Part shown: positions 18,494 to 28,317 of the stretch, piece after piece
How positions within the stretch are numbered: position 1 is the stretch's first letter
How the letters are laid out: each line of letters begins with the position of its first letter
Assembly: GCF_001556185.1 (NCBI RefSeq)
Contig: NZ_LSIJ01000061.1
Span: 124,001 to 188,000 of the forward strand
DNA: 64,000 nt
DNA from: Sphingomonas sp. CCH10-B3
GTDB taxonomy: Bacteria; Pseudomonadota; Alphaproteobacteria; Sphingomonadales; Sphingomonadaceae
Direction of reading: 5' to 3'
The notes under the pieces: generated by a model
Database searches by the model: none
What the model was told of the DNA's origin: nothing
What the model saw: the letters and a program-made list of their open reading frames with translations, nothing else
Position numbers and translations under genes: made by a program

Positions 18494-18625
18494 GCCCGCC
18501 GCTTAGCGCGAGCAGCGCGCGGCTTCAACCGGCCGTCGCCGCATAAAAGCGGTGTGGCGGCTTTTGACCCCGTTGCTGCCAGTCCGAATACTCGACACTG
18601 AGAAACCAGCAGTTAGGACACCCTC

Positions 18626-19093
18626 ATGACACCAACGCGACCACCTTCACCGAAGTGCTTTTTCGTCGCATGGGTATTGGCATGGGCAACGGCAGTGTAT
18701 CTTCCAAGCCTTCTGATTGCCCTTCTGTCGCTCTCGCCTCTCCCATCCGTCGGGAACCTGTTTCTGGATGTCTTCGAAGTTGCGGACGAAGTGTCGCCAG
18801 CAGCGAAGCTGAGCTACGGTTTACTCTTTGGGGGTCTTCTGATGTCCGCGCGAGCGGGCGGCGCAGGACGTGGGGTGTCGATAAATGTTCTGGTCGGTGT
18901 GATTAGCATTGCGCTGGTTGTGTCGTTGCTTCCTGAATATTGGTCGCGTGGTTTCGGCGTCGGCCTGAACGGAGTGAGGTTCGACCCGCTGCCGACTACA
19001 ACTTATCTGGTCGGCGGGATTGCCAGCGGTATCGTGTTTTCGCGGGCCGAAGCTAAGTGCTTGTTGCGCAGTCACGCATCTACACATCAATAG
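18626..19093 (+). CDS. Hypothetical membrane protein
   Basis: A 155-residue protein that I do not recognise, with four hydrophobic stretches (about 11-37, 62-75, 84-101 and 125-138). It has few charged residues and no catalytic motif. It is flanked by genes on the opposite strand and its base composition is somewhat less G+C-rich than its neighbours, so it may be a recent arrival. It is supported mainly by the membrane pattern and by lack of competition on the other strand. Confidence 0.55.
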   Translation: MTPTRPPSPKCFFVAWVLAWATAVYLPSLLIALLSLSPLPSVGNLFLDVFEVADEVSPAAKLSYGLLFGGLLMSARAGGAGRGVSINVLVGVISIALVVSLLPEYWSRGFGVGLNGVRFDPLPTTTYLVGGIASGIVFSRAEAKCLLRSHASTHQ

Positions 19094-19181
19094 TTATCAC
19101 GCGACCGATTGTGATGGCAGAATACCACCCAATCTAGGTCTTTCCGCGTTACACAAACTGCGGTGGTATTGAACTCGCGGG

Positions 19182-19676
19182 TTAGCGTTTGCGGCCGTCC
19201 CAGGTCACCGCGTCGCCCTCGGCGATACCAAGGTCGGCGGTGCGCCCGCCACGCAGTTCCAGCACGGCGGCGACCGGCTCGCCCGAGCCGATCGGTGCTT
19301 CCGAAAAGGGCGTCGTATTCTCGGCGATGCGCGCGATTGTCCCGTCGGCGCGGATGAAGATGATGTCGAGCGAACTCGGCGTGTCCTTCATCCAAAAGCT
19401 CGCTTCGCGCGGCGGGCCGCCATCGCCGGGATAGGGATAGAACAACATGCCGCCATCGAGCGGGATGTCGGTGCGGAACATCAGGCCGCGCGCCTGTTGC
19501 TGGCTGGTGGCGGCTGTTTCCACGCGGAACATGTGTTTGCCGCTTGCGCTGGAAATCGTGAGGCCGATCGTCGGTCGGCTCGGTTCGCCGGCCGAGCTGG
19601 CGACGGCATTGCCGCCAGTGCAGGCGGGCAGCGCCAGCGCAACGGCGATGGCGACGCAGAAGGCGGTGATACGCAT
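19182..19676 (-). CDS. DUF192 lipoprotein
   Basis: A 164-residue predicted lipoprotein with lipobox LPAC (Cys about 19) and a DUF192 domain: FRVETAATSQQQARGLMFRTDIPLDGGMLF, then SFWMKDTPSSLDIIFI and AVLELRGGRTADLGIAEGD. The domain is a small beta fold of unknown role, common in envelope proteins. It is the third gene of a recX / tandem cold-shock / DUF192 run, with a two-base gap to the cold-shock gene. Confidence 0.88.
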   Translation of the reverse strand: MRITAFCVAIAVALALPACTGGNAVASSAGEPSRPTIGLTISSASGKHMFRVETAATSQQQARGLMFRTDIPLDGGMLFYPYPGDGGPPREASFWMKDTPSSLDIIFIRADGTIARIAENTTPFSEAPIGSGEPVAAVLELRGGRTADLGIAEGDAVTWDGRKR

Positions 19677-19678
19677 GA

Positions 19679-20305
19679 CTATCCTTCCTGTTCGACCTCG
19701 ACCGCGAGCGGCCCCTTGCGTCCGTCGACGACGCGGGCGCGCAGCGGCTGATCGGGCTCGACCTCACCGATGCCGGCGCGCCGCAAGGTCTCCATATGCA
19801 CGAATATATCGGCATCATCCGATCCGCGCACCAGAAATCCATAGCCTTTCAGGCGATTGAACCATTTGACGATGACGGGTTCGAAGGGCCCCGCCTGATC
19901 GACCAGATCGACCGGGTCGACCCGGTCCGCCGGGCGCACCCGCACCGGCGGCTCGATCGCCTGGCTCAAGTCGATCGACAGAATCTCGCGCGCCTGAAAA
20001 CCGCGATCGCGCCGCACGGCAAGGCAATCGATCCGCGCGCCTTCGGGCAGGCTACGGCGGCCATGCGGCTGGAGAACCGAGAAATGGACGAGAATGTCAC
20101 CGACGCCCGGTTCGTCGGCCACGAGGAAACCGAAACCGCGCGTGACGTCGAACCATTTGAGCGTACCGGCGAACCGACGCCCGGACGCTTCATCATCGCC
20201 TGCGGGGAAATCCACAGCGGTGCGCAATCGCGCCAAAGATGCCGGTTGCCCCTCAAAATCCGCGTGCACGTTAGACAGCCCCCCGTCAGTCGTGAAGCCT
20301 ATCAC
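19679..20305 (-). CDS. Tandem cold-shock domain protein
   Basis: A 208-residue protein with two cold-shock (OB-fold) domains. The first, around residues 45-110, has [18 protein letters not shown] and DILVHFS. The second, around 143-205, has [16 protein letters not shown] and DIFVHMETL. Both carry recognisable RNP1 and RNP2 aromatic patches. The linker is acidic and Pro-rich ([18 protein letters not shown]). Probably an RNA- or ssDNA-binding regulator. GTG at 20305 overlaps the recX stop as GTGA. Confidence 0.9.
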   Translation of the reverse strand: MIGFTTDGGLSNVHADFEGQPASLARLRTAVDFPAGDDEASGRRFAGTLKWFDVTRGFGFLVADEPGVGDILVHFSVLQPHGRRSLPEGARIDCLAVRRDRGFQAREILSIDLSQAIEPPVRVRPADRVDPVDLVDQAGPFEPVIVKWFNRLKGYGFLVRGSDDADIFVHMETLRRAGIGEVEPDQPLRARVVDGRKGPLAVEVEQEG

Positions 20306-20880
20306 GAAAATTGGCGAGTGCCAAAGTCCTGTCCTTCATCGTCGAGGGCGGCAAGCGCTGCCTCGTCACCCGGCGCAAGTGCCACAATCTGCCGCGCGAT
20401 ATCGAAGCCGTGACCGGCTCGAATCATCGCTGCGAGCTGTCGTTCGCGCTGCGGACGGTCGGCCTCGGCCAACGCGAACGGTCCGATCCGTTTGCGCCGG
20501 GCAAAGGCAATGGCGGAGGCGATGGTTCGCCCGGCAATCGCGGGTGCGATCGCCTCTGCGTCTTCGGCATCGATACCCGCCGCGCGCAGGGCGCCGCCCA
20601 CGCGGCGAGCCCCCAGCCCGCGCCGCGCCATTGCGGCCGCGCGAGCTTCGCCAAAGGCGCGGTCGTCGATATAGCCAAGCGCGGCAAATCGCTCGGCGAT
20701 GGCAAGCGGGTCGGCGGCTGGCCCCTGCCAGCCCCGCTCGCGAATCTTGCGCTTCAGATAATCGACCAGCCGACCACGCGTTGTTGCAAACCGCTCGACA
20801 TAGCGAAGCGCCAGCCGCTCCAATGCGGCAGCGTCAAGCGGGGGCGCCGGGCGCCGTTTTGCAGGGTTTGCGCGCTCCAT
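20302..20880 (-). CDS. recX: RecX-family regulatory protein
   Basis: A 192-residue protein rich in Arg and Ala with RecX helical repeats: [76 protein letters not shown]. RecX proteins bind RecA filaments and usually limit their activity. recA is not adjacent, and no LexA box is visible just upstream. It heads a three-gene operon with the cold-shock and DUF192 genes, divergent from the FAAL gene. Confidence 0.8.
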   Translation of the reverse strand: MERANPAKRRPAPPLDAAALERLALRYVERFATTRGRLVDYLKRKIRERGWQGPAADPLAIAERFAALGYIDDRAFGEARAAAMARRGLGARRVGGALRAAGIDAEDAEAIAPAIAGRTIASAIAFARRKRIGPFALAEADRPQRERQLAAMIRAGHGFDIARQIVALAPGDEAALAALDDEGQDFGTRQFS

Positions 20881-21018
20881 GCCATCATTGTGCCATAGTC
20901 AAACCCGATTTTGGAAGCTTGGCGCACGCCAATGCGGCCTTCGCGCGCGCTGGGGCATTGTGAAATTCAAAGAATTGGCCAAGATCGGCCGATAACGAGG
21001 GCAAGGGATTTGAACATA

Positions 21019-22782
21019 ATGGTGATCGAACAGCGGCAGGCCGACGCGGTGCAGGGGGCATTGCCCGCGCCGACGCCGACGACGGACGCACTGCCGCGTC
21101 GCTTCGCCGATTTCGGCACGTTGGGCGAAGCGCTCGATTATGCCGCCTCGGGCGAGCGTGGCTTCAATTTCCATGACGCGCGCGGGACGATCAAGCGCGC
21201 CTATCCGTTCGCCGAGTTGCGCACCGATGCGCTTGATGCCGCGCTGCGGCTGATCGCAATGGGCATTGCGCCCGGCGACCGTGTCGCCCTGATCGCCGAA
21301 ACCAGCGCCGAGTTCGCCGCGCTTTTCTTCGGCACCGTCTATGCTGGCGCTTGGCCAGTGCCGTTGCCGCTGCCCACCTCGTTCGGCGGTCGTGATGCCT
21401 ATGTCGAGCAGATCCGGGTGCAGTTGGCGAGCAGCGATCCGGTTCTGCTGGTCTTTCCGCCCGAGTTGAGCGACATGGCCGGCGCCGCCGCGCAGGTCGC
21501 CGGTGTGAAGGCCATCGACTGGGCAACGCTCGCGACGGCGCCGGTCGTTCCGGCGGTGCTGCCGCAGGCGCAGCCCGACGACATCTGCTACCTGCAATAT
21601 TCGAGCGGCTCGACGCGCTTCCCGCACGGCGTTGCCGTTACCCATGCTGCGCTGTTGAACAATCTCGCGGCGCATGGCCATGGCATGCAACTGATCGACA
21701 GCGACCGCTGCATTTCGTGGCTGCCCTGGTATCACGACATGGGCCTTGTCGGCTGCATGCTCTCGCCGATGGCGAACCAGGTCTCGGTCGATTTCCTGAA
21801 GACCGAGGATTTCGCCCGCCGTCCGCTTGCCTGGCTCGACCTCATCAGCCGCAACACGGGGACGTCGGTCAGCTATTCGCCGACCTTCGGCTACGACATT
21901 TGCGCACGCCGCATGTCGAGCCAGACCAAGGCGGCCGATCGTTTCGATCTGGCGCGCTGGCGGCTCGCCGGCAATGGCGCCGACATGATCCGGCCCGATG
22001 TGATGCAGAGCTTCGTCGATGCCTTCGACGGCGCCGGCTTCAAGGCCAGCGCTTTCCTGCCGAGCTACGGCCTTGCCGAAGCGACACTGGCGGTGTCGAT
22101 CATGCCACCGGGCGAAGGTATTCGCGTCGAGCTGGTCGAGGAAACCGAGCTGTCGGGCGCTGCCGCCAAACAGGACCGCCCACAGCGTTACCGCGCAATC
22201 GTCAATTGCGGCAAACCGGTCCGCGACATGGCCGTCGAAATCCGCGAGGAAGACGGTACGCCCCTGCCCGAACGCGCCATCGGCAAAATCTGGTGCAGTG
22301 GTCCGTCGATCATGGCCGGCTATTTCCGTGATCCCGAAGCGACCGAAGCGTGCATGGTCGATGGCTGGCTCGACACCGGCGACATGGGCTATATGTCGGA
22401 CGGTTATATCTATGTCGTCGGCCGGGCGAAGGACATGATCATCGTCAACGGCAAGAATCACTGGCCGCAGGACATCGAATGGGCGGTTGAGCAATTGCCC
22501 GGCTTCAAGGCAGGTGACATCGCCGCCTTCGCGATCACCACGCCGGGCGGCGAGGAAACCCCCGCCGTTCTGGTCCAGTGCCGCAGTTCCGATGAGCGCG
22601 AGCGCATCCGCCTGCGCGAGGAAATTCGCGAGAAGGTACGGTCGGTTACCGGCATGAACTGTGTGATCGAGTTGATCCCGCCGCGGACCTTGCCGCGCAC
22701 CAGCTCGGGCAAACTCAGCCGTGCCAAGGCGCGCAACCTGTACCTCAGCGGCGATATCAAGCCCTATGCCATTGCCGCCTGA
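21019..22782 (+). CDS. Fatty acyl-AMP ligase (FAAL-type adenylate-forming enzyme)
   Basis: ANL-superfamily enzyme of about 587 residues that activates a fatty acid as acyl-AMP, usually for loading onto an acyl carrier protein. Motifs are YLQYSSGSTRFPHGV (P-loop), WLPWYHDMGLVG, LPSYGLAEATLA, WLDTGDMGYM, GRAKDMIIVNGKNHWPQDIE and the C-terminal TSSGKLSR with the catalytic Lys. The LPWYHDMGL and SYGLAEATL versions are typical of FAALs rather than acyl-CoA ligases. No polyketide, sphingolipid or acyl-carrier gene is adjacent, so the acceptor is unknown. The ATG at 21019 is preferred to one at 20911. Confidence 0.85.
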   Translation: MVIEQRQADAVQGALPAPTPTTDALPRRFADFGTLGEALDYAASGERGFNFHDARGTIKRAYPFAELRTDALDAALRLIAMGIAPGDRVALIAETSAEFAALFFGTVYAGAWPVPLPLPTSFGGRDAYVEQIRVQLASSDPVLLVFPPELSDMAGAAAQVAGVKAIDWATLATAPVVPAVLPQAQPDDICYLQYSSGSTRFPHGVAVTHAALLNNLAAHGHGMQLIDSDRCISWLPWYHDMGLVGCMLSPMANQVSVDFLKTEDFARRPLAWLDLISRNTGTSVSYSPTFGYDICARRMSSQTKAADRFDLARWRLAGNGADMIRPDVMQSFVDAFDGAGFKASAFLPSYGLAEATLAVSIMPPGEGIRVELVEETELSGAAAKQDRPQRYRAIVNCGKPVRDMAVEIREEDGTPLPERAIGKIWCSGPSIMAGYFRDPEATEACMVDGWLDTGDMGYMSDGYIYVVGRAKDMIIVNGKNHWPQDIEWAVEQLPGFKAGDIAAFAITTPGGEETPAVLVQCRSSDERERIRLREEIREKVRSVTGMNCVIELIPPRTLPRTSSGKLSRAKARNLYLSGDIKPYAIAA

Positions 22783-22852
22783 ATGGCGGAAATGGTGCTT
22801 TTTTGGGCCTAATCGGTCGCTTGATCTAACGATCTGCTAACCAATCTCGGCT

Positions 22853-25225
22853 ATGCCAGCGCGGGTGAGCCAATCATCCGCCTCGCAGTTTGCCAACCCC
22901 AAGATCGACGCGCGTGCGCTGCTCGGTCTGTACGATCCTGCGGATTCAACCGATTGGGGTCCGATCCGCGCTGCCCAGATCAATGCCGGCTGTCGTCTGG
23001 CGATGGTTGCCTTTGCTGCAAACCTGCTTGGTGCCGCGCTGACGGTGGTGATCGCCGAGCCGATGGCACCGCTGTGGGCGCTGGTCGGCTGGGGGGCCGT
23101 CGTGACGGCCGTTGCGCTCGCGATCACCTTTCGTCGCCTGTCTTCGCCCTGGCGGGGCGCCAAGAGCGCGCCGGTTGGCGCTGTCCGCAATACGCTTGCC
23201 GAAGGACTGGCGCTTGGCGTCGTCTGGTCGATCCCGCCGATTGCGCTGGCGGCGCAAGCCGATGCCGCCGACGCCCTGCGGCTGTGGGTGGTGCTGTCGG
23301 TATTGATGGCGCTTTCGGCCCTCGCCATGGCAGCGCTGCCGCTGGCGACACTGGGCTTCGTCGCGCTGGTCGGCACCGCAGTGACGGCGATGCTGCTCAT
23401 GATTGGTGGCCCCTTGATTGCCGGGGCGGCCGCGCTTTTCACGCTGACGGTCATGCTGACCTGCTATCATCACGCGCGCAGCCTGGTGGTGATCCGCGCC
23501 GGTGAAATTGCGCTCGCCGAACGCGACGAAACGGTCAGCCTGCTGCTCCGCGATACCGAGGATCATACCGCCGACTGGCTGTGGGAAATCGACGCCGCCC
23601 GCCGTATCGTGCGCGCGTCGCCGCGCTTTGCCTATGCGGTCGGGCACGATCCGGTGACGATCAACCAGATGCCGATCCTGCAGGTGCTGGCCGGCGCCAA
23701 TTGGGAATCGGGCCAGTTCGAAAAGGGCCTGCGCGAACTCGCCGAGCGGCTCAAGCGGCGCGAGGCGTTCCGCGACCTGCTGCTCAACGTCCACGTCAAG
23801 GGCGAGCATCGCTGCTGGGAAATCGCTGCGACCCCGCGCTATGACGACAGCGGCAATTTCGTCGGCTTCCGCGGGGTTGGCTCGGATGTCACCGAAGCGC
23901 GGGCTTCGGCTGAGAAGATCAACCGCATGGCCCGCTTCGACACGCTGACCGGCCTTCCCAACCGGCTGATGATCTACGAAAGCCTCGCGCGCGCGCTTGA
24001 GGATGCCGAAAAATGGATGTCGCGCTGCGCGTTCATGATGATCGATCTCGATCGCTTCAAGGCTGTCAACGATTCGCTCGGCCACCCGGTCGGTGACCGG
24101 TTGCTCGGCCGTGTCGCCCAACGGCTGGCGCAGCTGATGTCGGACAATGAGCTGGTCGGACGGCTAGGCGGCGACGAATTCGCGATCGTCATCCGTGACG
24201 CGACCGATTCGGCTCAGGTCGAAGCGCTCGCCCGGCGCGTGATCGAGGCGATTTCGGCGCCCTATGACATTGACCAGAACACGCTCCACATCGGCGCCAG
24301 CCTTGGCCTCGCTTATGGCCCGCGCGACGGCCGCACCGCGGAGACACTGGTACGCTCGGCTGATCTTGCGCTCTATCGCTCGAAAGACGCGGGCGGCGGT
24401 ATCTTCCATGCTTATGAGCCGCAGCTTCACGTCCAGGCCGAAGAGCGCCGCGTGCTCGAAATGGCCCTCCGCAAGGCGCTCAGCAACGGCGAGCTCTCGC
24501 TCAACTATCAGCCAGTCGTTGCCGCCCGCGATGGCTCGCTGGCCGGTTTCGAAGCGCTGCTGCGCTGGCAACACCCAAAGCTCGGCGTGATCTCGCCAGC
24601 CAAGTTCATTCCGCTCGCTGAGGAAACCCGGCTGATTGCCCCAATCGGCGAATGGGTGTTGCGCACGGCCTGCGCGGAAGCTGCGCGGTGGCCGTCGGAC
24701 GCGCGCATTTCGATCAACGTGTCGCCCGAACAGCTCCACAACCCGGCTTTCGTGGGCATCGTTGCCTCGGCGCTCGCCAACAGTGGCCTGCCTGCCGAGC
24801 GGCTCGAGCTAGAAGTGACCGAGAGCGTGTTCATGCGCGAAGGCACCTGTGCGACCCAAGTGCTCGAACGCATTCTCGATCTGGGCGTAAGGTTGGCGCT
24901 CGACGATTTCGGCACCGGCTATTCGTCACTCGGCTATCTCAGCCGCACCCGCTTCTCGACGATCAAGATCGATCGCAGCTTCGTGCAGGGCGCGTCCAAG
25001 AAGGTGCCCGAGGCGATCGCGATCATCCGCGCAGTCGTTGCCCTTGCCCAAAGCCTCGGCATGGCGACCACAGCGGAGGGCGTCGAAACCGAAGCCGAAC
25101 ACAAGCTGGTCGAAAAACTGGGCTGCACCAAGGTGCAGGGCTATTATTTCGGCCGCCCGCTGCCGGTCGACGAGGCCCGCGCGCTTGTCCACCGCGCCAG
25201 CGAACGCGCCGTTGCGGCAGCGTGA
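22853..25225 (+). CDS. Membrane-bound PAS-GGDEF-EAL protein (c-di-GMP turnover)
   Basis: A 790-residue protein. Six or so membrane helices fill residues 45-210, followed by a PAS-like sensor (about 235-345), a GGDEF domain with intact GGDEF (about 439-443) and an EAL domain with EALLR (about 567-571), EVTES and DDFGTGYSS. Both catalytic signatures look intact. The inhibitory RxxD site before GGDEF is absent (LMSD in its place), so product inhibition is unlikely. The net activity, synthesis or breakdown, cannot be read from the sequence. Start ATG at 22853. Confidence 0.92.
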   Translation: MPARVSQSSASQFANPKIDARALLGLYDPADSTDWGPIRAAQINAGCRLAMVAFAANLLGAALTVVIAEPMAPLWALVGWGAVVTAVALAITFRRLSSPWRGAKSAPVGAVRNTLAEGLALGVVWSIPPIALAAQADAADALRLWVVLSVLMALSALAMAALPLATLGFVALVGTAVTAMLLMIGGPLIAGAAALFTLTVMLTCYHHARSLVVIRAGEIALAERDETVSLLLRDTEDHTADWLWEIDAARRIVRASPRFAYAVGHDPVTINQMPILQVLAGANWESGQFEKGLRELAERLKRREAFRDLLLNVHVKGEHRCWEIAATPRYDDSGNFVGFRGVGSDVTEARASAEKINRMARFDTLTGLPNRLMIYESLARALEDAEKWMSRCAFMMIDLDRFKAVNDSLGHPVGDRLLGRVAQRLAQLMSDNELVGRLGGDEFAIVIRDATDSAQVEALARRVIEAISAPYDIDQNTLHIGASLGLAYGPRDGRTAETLVRSADLALYRSKDAGGGIFHAYEPQLHVQAEERRVLEMALRKALSNGELSLNYQPVVAARDGSLAGFEALLRWQHPKLGVISPAKFIPLAEETRLIAPIGEWVLRTACAEAARWPSDARISINVSPEQLHNPAFVGIVASALANSGLPAERLELEVTESVFMREGTCATQVLERILDLGVRLALDDFGTGYSSLGYLSRTRFSTIKIDRSFVQGASKKVPEAIAIIRAVVALAQSLGMATTAEGVETEAEHKLVEKLGCTKVQGYYFGRPLPVDEARALVHRASERAVAAA

Positions 25226-25287
25226 GCGGACGACGCAACCAGCCGCTTGCTCCGATCCGCCCCGCCCGCTAAAGGCAAACGTCGCAC

Positions 25288-25364
25288 AGGGGTGTAGCTC
25301 AGTTGGTTAGAGCGTCGGTCTCCAAAACCGAAGGCCCTCGGTTCGAGTCCGAGCTCCCCTGCCA
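25288..25364 (+). tRNA. tRNA-Trp (anticodon CCA)
   Basis: A 77-base cloverleaf including an encoded CCA end. The acceptor arm AGGGGTG pairs with CTCCCCT with one T-T mismatch. The D arm is GTAGCTCAGTTGGTTAGAGC, the anticodon loop is CTCCAAA with anticodon CCA, and the T loop is GTTCGAGTC. In many bacteria this gene sits directly before secE-nusG; here 4.5 kb separates them. Confidence 0.96.
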
Positions 25365-25568
25365 CTTTCAACATCGACGGTCATTAATGGTCCGACCCAT
25401 GCCGCTGGGCCGGCCGGTTGCGAGCCATGTCGATGTCGGCGCCAAGCCCCTTTTTTGGCGGCTTCCGAGGCACCGAAGCGCATTATTTTCGTTACGGTGC
25501 ATTGCAGCATTTCCAATCATTGCTATTTCCCAATCATTCTGAACCCCTCACTGAGGTCTGACAGGTCG

Positions 25569-27278
25569 ATGGCAAGCGACACGATACAAAATGTCCGTCT
25601 GCGAGATTTCGTGCGGTGGGCCGCGCCCATTCTCGGCCCGGATCGGGCGTTTTTCACGCTCGCGATCGTCTATGGCGTCGGTATCAGCCTGTTGACGCTG
25701 GCAACGCCGATTTCGGTGCAGATGCTGATCAACAGCGTCGCCAACACGGCACTGCCGGCGCCGCTGTTCACCCTTGCGGGCTTGCTGTTCGCGCTGCTGA
25801 TGCTGTCGGCGCTGCTGAGCGCGTTGCGCGCGCATTTGATGGAAGTGTTCCGCCAGCGCATCTTTGCGCAGCTGGTGGCTGAAATCACGCTGCGCGCGGT
25901 GCATTCGCGCGATCCGTTCTTCGGCGACGCGCGCAAGGGCGACCTGTTCAATCGCTATTTCGAAGTGATGAACATTCAGAAATCGGTGCCGTCGCTGCTG
26001 ATTGGCCTGTTCACGATCCTGCTGCAATCGGCGGTCGGCTTCGTCGTCACGTCATTTTACCATCCGTTTTTCCTCGGTTTCAATCTGCTGTTCATCCTGT
26101 TGGCGTGGCTGATCTGGCGGCTCTGGTCGCGCGGCGCGATGACCACCGCGGTCGTGCTCAGCCACGCGAAATACGACACAGCGCACTGGCTGGAGAGCGT
26201 CGGCGCATCGAACGGCTTCTTCAAGTCGAGCCGACACATCAGCTACGCGATCGACAAGTCCGAAGCGATGACGGCGCGCTATATCTCGGCCTACCGCCGC
26301 CACCTGCGCTACAGCTTTACCCAGACGGTCGCCTATCTGATCCTTTACGCGGTGGCGAGCGCGGGCCTGCTGGCGATGGGCGGCTGGCTGGTGATCGAGG
26401 GGCAATTGTCGATCGGCCAGCTGGTTGCTGCCGAACTGATCCTGTCGAGCATCTTTTATGGCGCGGCGCAGCTCGGGCCTTATCTCGACGTGTTCTACGA
26501 TCTGGTGACTGCCGTCGAAGAACTCGGCCTGCTTTATGCAATCCCGCAGGAAGTGCCGGGACGAGTGACAGGCGACGGCGAAGCGGCCGGCGACCTCGTG
26601 TTTTCCGATGTCCGGATCGCCGATCTGCGGATCAACTGCACCATCCCGTTCAAATCCAAGCTGATCGCGGCAGCCGACGCCGACACCCAGCGCGCGATTG
26701 CCATGCTGCTCAAGCGTCACCGGCCGCCGGACGGCGGCTTCATCACGCTCGGCGGGGTCGAACTGAGCGCGCTCGATGCCTATCAGCTGCGGTCGGACGT
26801 GATCGTGCTCGATCGCCCGACGATCGTCGAATGCTCGATCCGCGATTATCTCGAGCTCTGCTCGCCCGACGATGATCCGGCGGCAATGATGCAGGCGCTC
26901 AAACTGCTCGGCATCGACCGCCGGATCGGGCAATTGCCCGATGGGCTCGACACGATCCTCGCATCGACCGGCTGGCCGTTGTCGCTGCCCGAGATGATGC
27001 GGCTCAAGCTTGCCGGCGCGATCCTGTCGCGGCCCAAACTGCTGCTGCTGTCGCCGCTGTTCGACATGGTGCCCGCCGACGAACTCAAGCGGATTTTTGC
27101 GGCGATCGAGGGCCTGCCGACAACGGTCCTGTATTTTACCGGGCGCAACAATCCGCCGGTGCTCGACGGCCATTTGTGGGTCGGGCGCCAGCGGCAGTGG
27201 ATGGAGCGCGATCGCAGCGCTTTCGATGCCCTGCGTCGCACCAGCCCGGGGGAGGCCAATGATGCAAACCCACGCTGA
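25569..27278 (+). CDS. ABC-transporter-like membrane protein with a degenerate, ATPase-dead nucleotide-binding domain
   Basis: A 569-residue protein arranged like a type I secretion ABC exporter: a membrane domain of six helices (about 25-300) and a C-terminal domain that follows the ABC fold (about 340-545). Every ATPase motif is missing. The Walker A position reads KLIAAADADTQRA (no GxxGxGK[ST]), the Q-loop Gln is Asp (VIVLDRP), the LSGGQ signature is LSLPEMM (471-477), Walker B is LLLLSPLFDM without Asp-Glu, and the H-loop is YFTGRN. The surrounding skeleton (GGFITLGGVELSALDAYQLRSD, SIRDYL, LPDGLDT) is kept and the frame is open, which suggests a retained function without ATP hydrolysis. 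It overlaps the HlyD gene by 17 bases. Start ATG at 25569. Confidence 0.85.
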   Translation: MASDTIQNVRLRDFVRWAAPILGPDRAFFTLAIVYGVGISLLTLATPISVQMLINSVANTALPAPLFTLAGLLFALLMLSALLSALRAHLMEVFRQRIFAQLVAEITLRAVHSRDPFFGDARKGDLFNRYFEVMNIQKSVPSLLIGLFTILLQSAVGFVVTSFYHPFFLGFNLLFILLAWLIWRLWSRGAMTTAVVLSHAKYDTAHWLESVGASNGFFKSSRHISYAIDKSEAMTARYISAYRRHLRYSFTQTVAYLILYAVASAGLLAMGGWLVIEGQLSIGQLVAAELILSSIFYGAAQLGPYLDVFYDLVTAVEELGLLYAIPQEVPGRVTGDGEAAGDLVFSDVRIADLRINCTIPFKSKLIAAADADTQRAIAMLLKRHRPPDGGFITLGGVELSALDAYQLRSDVIVLDRPTIVECSIRDYLELCSPDDDPAAMMQALKLLGIDRRIGQLPDGLDTILASTGWPLSLPEMMRLKLAGAILSRPKLLLLSPLFDMVPADELKRIFAAIEGLPTTVLYFTGRNNPPVLDGHLWVGRQRQWMERDRSAFDALRRTSPGEANDANPR

Positions 27279-28317
27279 ACAACTCACCCAGTTCAAGACG
27301 CTGCGCGCGTTGAAGACTCCGGCTGCGCTGCGAGCCATTGCGATCATTCTGGCGATCGGCATTTCGCTGGCGCTGGCTGGCCTCGCCTTCATTCCCTGGG
27401 TGCAGACCGCGCCCGGCACCGGATCGGTGATCGCGCTCGATCCGCGCGACCGCGTGCAGAACATCACGGCGCTGGTTTCGGGGCGGATCGACCGCTGGCA
27501 CGTCACCGACGGCAGCCTCGTCAAGCGCGGCGACCCGATCGCGCAGATCGTCGACAACGACCCGATGCTGCTTGACCGGCTGCGCGCCGAACGCGCGCAG
27601 AAGCTGGCTGAAATTCAGGCGGCCGAACTGGCGGCGCAGACGGCGGCGCTCGACGTCAACCGCACCGGCGCCCTCTACCGCGAAGGACTGGCCGCGCGGC
27701 GCGATTATGAGGCTGCGCAGATCAAGGTCGCGGACTATCGCGCCAAGATTGCCCAGAGCCGGGCCGCGATCAACAAGGTCGACGTCGACCTGAGCCGCCA
27801 GTCGGCCCAGGTAGTCTATGCGCCGCGCGCCGGTCGCATCATGCGCATCAACGGCGGCGACACCTCGACAATGGTCAAGCAGGGAGACGTGCTCGCGACC
27901 TTCGCGCCCGAGGAATCGACCCGCGTGGTCGAACTCTATGTCGATGGTCGCGACGTGCCGCTGATCAAGCCCGGTCGCCGCGTGCGGCTGGCATTTGAAG
28001 GCTGGCCGGCAATCCAGTTCAGCGGCTGGCCATCGGTCGCGCGCGGCATGTTCGACGGGCGCGTGCGCGCGATCGACGTATCGGCGTCTGACGACGGCCT
28101 GTTCCGCATCCTCGTCGAACAGGCGCCCGACCGCGAGCCCTGGCCACGCGAGCCGTTCGTGCGGCTGGGCGCCAAGGTGCGCGGCTGGGTGCTGATGGAC
28201 ACGGTGTCGGCCGGGTTCGAACTGTGGCGTCAGCTCAACGACTTCCCGCTGCAATTCGAACGGCCTGCGGAAAAGGAGAAGCCGCTGGTGAAAGCGAAGG
28301 AGCGCAAGATCAAATGA
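27262..28317 (+). CDS. HlyD-family periplasmic adaptor
   Basis: A membrane fusion protein of 351 residues with one N-terminal membrane helix (about 24-46), a barrel-sandwich/lipoyl half (SGRIDRWHVTDGSLVKRGDPIAQI), a coiled-coil hairpin (RLRAERAQKLAEIQAAEL to NKVDVDLSRQSAQ), the second lipoyl half (VYAPRAGRIMRINGGDTSTMVKQGDVL) and a beta-barrel domain. It would link the ABC-like inner-membrane protein to the outer-membrane channel. ATG at 27262 has GGAGG six bases upstream; an adjacent ATG at 27259 is possible. It overlaps the neighbours on both sides. Confidence 0.9.
   Translation: MQTHAEQLTQFKTLRALKTPAALRAIAIILAIGISLALAGLAFIPWVQTAPGTGSVIALDPRDRVQNITALVSGRIDRWHVTDGSLVKRGDPIAQIVDNDPMLLDRLRAERAQKLAEIQAAELAAQTAALDVNRTGALYREGLAARRDYEAAQIKVADYRAKIAQSRAAINKVDVDLSRQSAQVVYAPRAGRIMRINGGDTSTMVKQGDVLATFAPEESTRVVELYVDGRDVPLIKPGRRVRLAFEGWPAIQFSGWPSVARGMFDGRVRAIDVSASDDGLFRILVEQAPDREPWPREPFVRLGAKVRGWVLMDTVSAGFELWRQLNDFPLQFERPAEKEKPLVKAKERKIK

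Noticed and set aside
20880..21018. LexA box before recX
   Set aside because: No GTTC-N7-GTTC or its reverse was found in the divergent spacer, so SOS control of recX is not supported here.
25514..25538. Direct repeat CAATCATT at 25514 and 25531 as an operator
   Set aside because: Two copies of an AT-rich octamer at 17-base spacing before the ABC-like gene could be chance. There is no palindrome or known motif match.
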